Made by a program: the position numbers and the translations under genes. The notes under the pieces are model-generated. The model did no database searches. It saw nothing but the letters and a program-made list of their open reading frames with translations, and was not told where the DNA came from. Positions 5,823 through 8,973 of a stretch of 8,973 nt of DNA are shown piece after piece (position 1 is the first letter of the stretch; each line of letters opens with the position of its first letter). This DNA is from Desulfococcus sp. (GTDB lineage Bacteria > Desulfobacterota > Desulfobacteria > Desulfobacterales > Desulfosalsimonadaceae): positions 1 to 8,973 of the forward strand of contig JAHECJ010000055.1 of assembly GCA_024641805.1 (NCBI GenBank). Reading direction: 5' to 3'.

Positions 5823-5892
5823 GTTTCAGTCCCTGAATGGGCTGGGGAAAGCCGTGTGAAAAAATACACGGTAACAGTTCCCGGGCTGAAAC
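5823..5892 (-). ncRNA. 70-nt multi-helix RNA fold in the helicase leader
   Basis: Four nested pairings are visible: GTTTCAG/CTGAAAC (5823-5829 with 5886-5892), CCC/GGG (5831-5833 with 5883-5885, one bulged base), GGGAA/TTCCC (5845-5849 with 5878-5882) and CCGTGT/ACACGG (5852-5857 with 5866-5871) closed by an A-rich octaloop. An 11-nt single-stranded segment (5834-5844) sits between the second and third helices. Twenty-one base pairs in 70 nt is more than expected by chance. It may be a leader element or a processed small RNA; I could not match it to a named family. Confidence 0.4.
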
Positions 5893-6006
5893 GTATCTGC
5901 TTCTTTTTCTAAAAAGAAACGGAGCCGATTTTATTATTGAAACAGGTGAGTAAGATTTGAAATCAGGGCAAGCCCCACCGATGAATATTTTTTATTAATT
6001 TAAATC

Positions 6007-6035
6007 ATTAAAAACCGGTTTCCATGCGATGTCAA
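6007..6035 (-). promoter_or_regulatory. near-consensus sigma70 promoter upstream of the helicase leader
   Basis: Minus-strand TTGACA (6030-6035, perfect), a 17-nt spacer, then TTTAAT (6007-6012, 5 of 6). The initiation point would be about 6000. It lies between the typA stop and the helicase, so it gives the helicase transcription independent of typA. Confidence 0.65.
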
Positions 6036-6066
6036 AGAAAAACCTTTTGCCGGTGAAAAACCGCAA
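6034..6066 (-). terminator. candidate typA terminator
   Basis: On the minus strand, TTGCGG and CCGGCAA pair with one bulged G (6063-6066 with 6047-6050, and 6061-6062 with 6052-6053), followed within 4 nt by TTTTTCTTT. The U tract abuts the -35 of the helicase promoter. The stem is short, so the call is tentative. A weaker AT inverted repeat, ACAATTA/TAATTGT, lies just after the typA stop (6114-6138). Confidence 0.35.
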
Positions 6067-6148
6067 CCCCCATCTGGTTTCTCAATCGTCCCCGACATGA
6101 TATTATTGTAAATACAATTAATATGTTATGCTAATTGTTATTGTCAGA

Positions 6149-7981
6149 CTAAGCAGCCGCCCCCCGTCTGACCTCGACCTTCCGTCCATGGGCGGAGAGA
6201 ATCGATTTACGTAAGCGTATCGTCTTCGGGGTAACCTCCACCATTTCATCGTCTCCAATAAACTGGATGGCTTTCTCCAATGTCATGGGAAGCACCGGCG
6301 TCAGAATCACCGCGTCGTCTTTGCCGGAAGCGCGCATGTTGGTCAGGTTTTTTGTTTTGCAGGGATTGACGTTCAGGTCGTTTCCCCGGCTGTGTTCCCC
6401 GATAACCACACCTTCGTATACATCATCTCCGGGCTGGATAAAAAGTTTTCCCCGGGCTTCCAGGTTAAACAAGGCAAACGGTACGGCCTTGCCCTGGCGG
6501 TCGGACACCAGGCTGCCTGTGAATCGGCTGGGAAAATCCCCCCGGAAAGGTTCATAGCCCGAAAAAGATGAGTTCATGATTCCGGTGCCGTGAGTGTCGG
6601 TGAGAAACTCATCCCGGTAGCCGATGAGCGCCCGTGAAGGAACGGAAAATTCCAGGCGGACCCGGCCGTTATCCTTGTTCGTCATGCGGGTCAGGCTTCC
6701 TTTTCGTTTCAGCATCTTTTCGGTCACATTTCCGCTGTAGGCCGCTTCGCAGTTAATCAGCAGATTTTCAATGGGCTCGAGTTTTTTCCCGTCTTCATAC
6801 CGGTAAATCACCTGGGGCCGGCCAACGCAGAGTTCAAATCCTTCCCGGCGCATGGTCTCTATTAAAATCGCCATCTGGAATTCGCCCCGTCCCTTGACGA
6901 TAAAGTTTTCTTTGTCATCGGATTCTTCCACTCGCATGGAAACATTCATGAGGCTTTCCTTGATCAGCCGGGCACGGATTTTACTGGCCTGAACCAGCTT
7001 TCCGTCACGTCCTGCAAGCGGCGAGGTGTTGTTGGTGAAATTCATGAAAACCGTGGGTTCGTCCACCCGGATTCGGGGCAGGGCTTTGGGATTTTCACCG
7101 GTGCAGATGGTGTCGCCGATGTGAACGTTTTCGATACCGGAAAGAACAATAATATCACCTGCATTGGCTTCCGCAGCGTCTTTGAGGCCCAAGCCGCTGT
7201 AAACCTGGAGTTTGGAAACTTTCAGGTGGATCTGGCTGTCGTCTTCCGGGATGCAGACCAGGTCTTTTTTGGATGCCACCGACCCGTTGATGACCTTGCC
7301 GATGGCCAGGCGGCCCAGGTAATCCGAATAGCTCAGGTCTGAAACCAGCATCTGGAAGGGTTCGTTTTCATCGGAAAGCGGCGCGGGAATCTCATCAATA
7401 ATCATGTCCATGAGCAGGTGGAGATTTTTTTCCTGGTCCTCCGGGGATCTCATGGCAATTCCCTGCCGGCCGATGGCATAGAGATAGGGGAACTCAATTT
7501 GTTCATCGGTTGCGTCCAGGTCGATGAGCAGGCTGTAGACCTCGTCCAGGACTTCCGCGGGACGGGCATCGTCCCGGTCGATTTTGTTGATGACCACAAT
7601 GATTTTAAGCCCGTTTTTCAAGGCCTTGTCCAGAACAAAGCGAGTCTGGGGCAGGGGGCCTTCGGAAGCATCCACCAGGAGGATGGCCCCGTCCGCCATG
7701 GACAGTGCGCGTTCCACTTCACCGCCGAAGTCCGCATGGCCCGGGGTGTCGATGATATTGATTTTGGTGCCGTTCCAGTTGATGGCGCAGTTTTTGGCGG
7801 CAATGGTAATGCCCCGTTCTCTTTCAAGGTCCATACTGTCCATGAGGCGGTCGTCAACTGTCTGCCCTTCCCGGAACAGTCCGCTTTGTTTGAACATGGC
7901 ATCCACCAGGGTGGTTTTCCCATGGTCAACATGAGCAATGATGGCAATGTTTCTTACGGATGTATTCTGTGTTTTTTTCAT
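6149..7981 (-). CDS. typA: TypA/BipA ribosome-associated translational GTPase
   Basis: A 610-residue protein, the usual family length (about 605). GTPase motifs: G1 AHVDHGKTT (16-24), G2 within RERGITIAAK (54-63), G3 DTPGH (78-82) and G4 NKID (132-135). Domain II follows the G domain, then the EF-G-like domain (VKGRGEFQMAILIETMRREGFE near 360-385, the typical LGRGELHL-like segment) and the BipA-specific C-terminal domain (EARGKLFIQPGDDVYEGVVIGEH, then NPCKTKNLTNMRASGKDD). BipA binds the ribosome at the EF-G site and in E. coli is needed for 50S assembly and growth at low temperature; that role is inferred here. The ribosome binding site before 7981 is weak (GACGAAAA). The leader has two hairpins. 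It is the first of three same-strand RNA or ribosome genes (helicase and rrm follow). All motifs are intact. Confidence 0.97.
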   Translation of the reverse strand: MKKTQNTSVRNIAIIAHVDHGKTTLVDAMFKQSGLFREGQTVDDRLMDSMDLERERGITIAAKNCAINWNGTKINIIDTPGHADFGGEVERALSMADGAILLVDASEGPLPQTRFVLDKALKNGLKIIVVINKIDRDDARPAEVLDEVYSLLIDLDATDEQIEFPYLYAIGRQGIAMRSPEDQEKNLHLLMDMIIDEIPAPLSDENEPFQMLVSDLSYSDYLGRLAIGKVINGSVASKKDLVCIPEDDSQIHLKVSKLQVYSGLGLKDAAEANAGDIIVLSGIENVHIGDTICTGENPKALPRIRVDEPTVFMNFTNNTSPLAGRDGKLVQASKIRARLIKESLMNVSMRVEESDDKENFIVKGRGEFQMAILIETMRREGFELCVGRPQVIYRYEDGKKLEPIENLLINCEAAYSGNVTEKMLKRKGSLTRMTNKDNGRVRLEFSVPSRALIGYRDEFLTDTHGTGIMNSSFSGYEPFRGDFPSRFTGSLVSDRQGKAVPFALFNLEARGKLFIQPGDDVYEGVVIGEHSRGNDLNVNPCKTKNLTNMRASGKDDAVILTPVLPMTLEKAIQFIGDDEMVEVTPKTIRLRKSILSAHGRKVEVRRGAAA

Positions 7982-8100
7982 TTTTCGTCAATCAATTAAT
8001 ATGGGTTTTCCGGCATCTGTTTGCTTGTTCAACCGGGTGCCGGCTGTTTATATTTTCAAACTACGAAACCCGTCATGCGTGACACGACGGGTCAGTTTTA
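7982..8100 (-). promoter_or_regulatory. typA leader with two hairpins
   Basis: Two inverted repeats precede typA: CCGGCA/TGCCGG (8010-8015 with 8038-8043, 22-nt loop) and ACCCGTC/GACGGGT (8068-8074 with 8086-8092, 11-nt loop). The second is followed by CAGTTTTAAAT on the plus strand, so it could also be a terminator for plus-strand RNA, although no plus-strand gene precedes it. No convincing typA promoter was found; TTGGTT-18-CATAAA on the minus strand near 8110-8140 is the best weak match. Confidence 0.3.
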
Positions 8101-8525
8101 AATGATGCATATCCTTTATGGATGGTTCAAATTTTTTTAACCAATAATCATTACGCGATTTTAATTAAAAAGGAAACCTTTTTTTAATATTTATGAAAAA
8201 ATATATTTTGTGGGCGCCGATGGTATGCTGTAATTATTTTTTTTCGAATAAAGTCATAAGGATGAAAAAAATGCTAATCCTAATTGAAAGATTCTTGTTC
8301 ATCGCGAGTTCCGGAAAATAGAGGCCAATTATCAGTCGTCCGCAAAAAAAGATCAGGAAACCGCCCCCATGCATAACGTGCCAATTAACCTTGACTTATC
8401 ATTCGATAAATGCGATGCAGTCTCAAATTAAAAACAGGATCTTATTCCTCAATCGCGGTGCCAGGGCGCAAGCGGAGGAAGCCCATCCTTTTGGTTGCCC
8501 TTTAGGAAAAAAACACTGATAGAGT
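8101..8525. other. AT-rich intergenic region without a supported gene
   Basis: This stretch separates the divergent typA and membrane-protein genes. It has an A/T-rich hairpin AAAAAGG-AAA-CCTTTTT (8167-8183) with a T run on the plus strand, which could work as a low-GC terminator. Two short plus-strand open frames are present: 8193-8321 (42 residues, MKKYILWAPMVCCNYF...) without a ribosome binding site, and 8288-8431 (47 codons, no start codon) in the next frame, overlapping it. Neither resembles a known family. The stretch 8450-8500 has GGGC/GCCC repeats of unclear meaning. Confidence 0.4.
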
Positions 8526-8526
8526 A

Positions 8527-8555
8527 TTGCCAGGAGAATGCGTAAGAATTGAAAT
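8527..8555 (+). promoter_or_regulatory. candidate promoter for the membrane protein gene
   Basis: TTGCCA (8527-8532, 5 of 6), 17-nt spacer, TGAAAT (8550-8555, 4 of 6), about 27 nt before the ATG at 8582. This would leave a short leader of about 20 nt containing the GAGG ribosome binding site. Confidence 0.3.
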
Positions 8556-8581
8556 AATTTTCGGCTGACTGAGGGCGTATA

Positions 8582-8973
8582 ATGGAAAACGATTCTTTGC
8601 GAAGGTTCGAGCCCTGGCTCGTGGTTGTTTGTCTGGCTTACTTCGCCTACCGGCTTTTGGGCAACGCCTTGAGTATTGCCCCCTTCCTGCCTCCGGATGA
8701 AAGCACGCGATTTGGTATCTGTGAGGTCTTTTCCAGAGTATGGTTCCTGCCTGAAAACTCAGAGAATACCTGGCATCTCGGTCTGGTGACACACATACCT
8801 GCCTTGTACTACTTTCTCTGTGGTAAACTGTTGCATCTTAATGTGTTCCCCATCTCAGACCTTTCTTTTCTGAGGATATGTAACGCTCTTTTAAGCATCA
8901 GCATGGTGTATCTGGCCTATCGCTGGATCAGCACTTTTACCCAGGATGTCTGTATCCGCCTCTTGTTTCTGGT
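8582..8973 (+). CDS. polytopic membrane protein, N-terminal part; GT-C glycosyltransferase/DUF2142-like
   Basis: An open frame runs from the ATG at 8582 to the right edge: 130 complete codons beginning MENDSLRRFEPWLVVVCLAY, with no stop. GAGG lies about 8 nt before the ATG. The first hydrophobic segment (about 13-33) is followed by an extracytoplasmic-type loop with FLPPDESTRFGICEVFSR (35-52). A PPDE or similar DE dyad in the first loop after helix 1 is the hallmark of GT-C enzymes (PMT/ArnT-like, also DUF2142), where the acid activates the sugar acceptor or binds metal. Further hydrophobic segments are at about 68-84 and 98-112. Such enzymes transfer sugars from lipid-phosphate donors on the periplasmic side; the substrate is unknown. 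It may start a surface polysaccharide or glycosylation locus beyond the window. The minus-strand frame over 8502-8792 is its shadow. Confidence 0.72.
   Translation, partial: MENDSLRRFEPWLVVVCLAYFAYRLLGNALSIAPFLPPDESTRFGICEVFSRVWFLPENSENTWHLGLVTHIPALYYFLCGKLLHLNVFPISDLSFLRICNALLSISMVYLAYRWISTFTQDVCIRLLFL

Larger units (their letters stand above)
5627..6000 (-). promoter_or_regulatory. long structured leader of the helicase gene
   Basis: If transcription starts near 6000, the helicase mRNA has a ~370-nt leader without a credible gene. It holds: a multi-helix fold at 5823-5892; a 6-bp hairpin GCGCCG-GCAT-CGGCGC at 5761-5776; CCGGC-ACTT-GCCGG at 5729-5742 nested in GGCC/GGCC; TTCAG/CTGAA at 5661-5676; an A/T stem TTCTTTTT/AAAAAGAA at 5901-5918; and a GATTTCAAATC inverted repeat near 5957. 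Long structured leaders are usual for cold-shock genes. No known riboswitch class was recognised on reading. Confidence 0.45.

Noticed and set aside
5821..5850. Sequence starting GTTTCAGTCCCTGAATGGG resembles a CRISPR repeat
   Set aside because: It occurs once; no spaced copies and no cas genes. It is better explained as one arm of the leader fold at 5823-5892.
6000..6098. Minus-strand 32-residue frame beginning MSGTIEKPDGGCGFS
   Set aside because: No ribosome binding site, no recognised family, and it overlaps the terminator and promoter of the typA-helicase gap.
7418..7999. Plus-strand 193-residue frame opposite typA
   Set aside because: Shadow of the typA GTPase domain; long opposite frames are common in genes with this codon bias.
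8578..8584. TATAAT at 8578-8583 as a -10 element
   Set aside because: It overlaps the ATG of the membrane protein gene and has no -35 at proper distance; TTGAAA upstream is 23 nt away.
8502..8792. Minus-strand 96-residue frame across the start of the membrane protein gene
   Set aside because: Composition is not protein-like, and the plus-strand frame has a ribosome binding site, helix pattern and PPDE motif.

Overview
The window is bacterial chromosomal DNA of intermediate GC content. The product set and protein style (FixC-like FAD oxidoreductase, TypA/BipA, DEAD-box helicase with a DbpA-type tail, glycine-poor RRM protein) would suit a member of the Desulfobacterota, perhaps Desulfobacteraceae. 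That placement is an inference from memory of protein families; no rRNA or other marker is present. No tRNA, rRNA, CRISPR array, transposase or insertion sequence was seen.

Layout: (1) 1-596, plus strand: 3' part of a FAD-dependent oxidoreductase cut by the window edge. (2) 597-1262, minus strand: two overlapping genes resembling a toxin-antitoxin pair, a 62-residue small protein and a 148-residue nucleotidyltransferase-fold protein, with a possible terminator in the 34 bp gap to the oxidoreductase. (3) 1343-2235, minus strand: a DUF486 small membrane protein and a YaiI/UPF0178 PIN-like protein, overlapping by 7 nt, behind a candidate promoter. (4) 2307-2489, minus strand: an unannotated remnant of a RelE/ParE-type toxin lying directly against the 3' end of a TerC-family membrane protein (2495-3280). 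(5) 3337-8000, minus strand: typA (bipA), a DEAD-box RNA helicase, and an RRM RNA-binding protein in that order of transcription, closed by a strong intrinsic terminator. (6) 7982-8581: a largely non-coding AT-rich region. (7) 8582-8973, plus strand: the 5' end of a polytopic membrane protein, probably a GT-C-type glycosyltransferase or DUF2142-like protein, cut by the window edge.

The most coherent theme is the typA - helicase - rrm block. All three proteins belong to families tied to ribosome assembly, RNA remodelling or cold adaptation in other bacteria, and all lie on one strand. Two have leaders with clear RNA structure. The rrm leader can fold into a 69-nt hairpin whose outermost helix pairs CUCUCC with the GGAGAG Shine-Dalgarno. 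The helicase leader is long, with a near-consensus promoter (TTGACA-17-TTTAAT) about 370 nt upstream and a 70-nt multi-helix fold. These leaders are the best candidates here for undescribed regulation. The second theme is small toxin-antitoxin-like material: one intact overlapping pair in which the first gene's RRQYHG codons contain the second gene's ribosome binding site and start, and one decayed RelE fragment.
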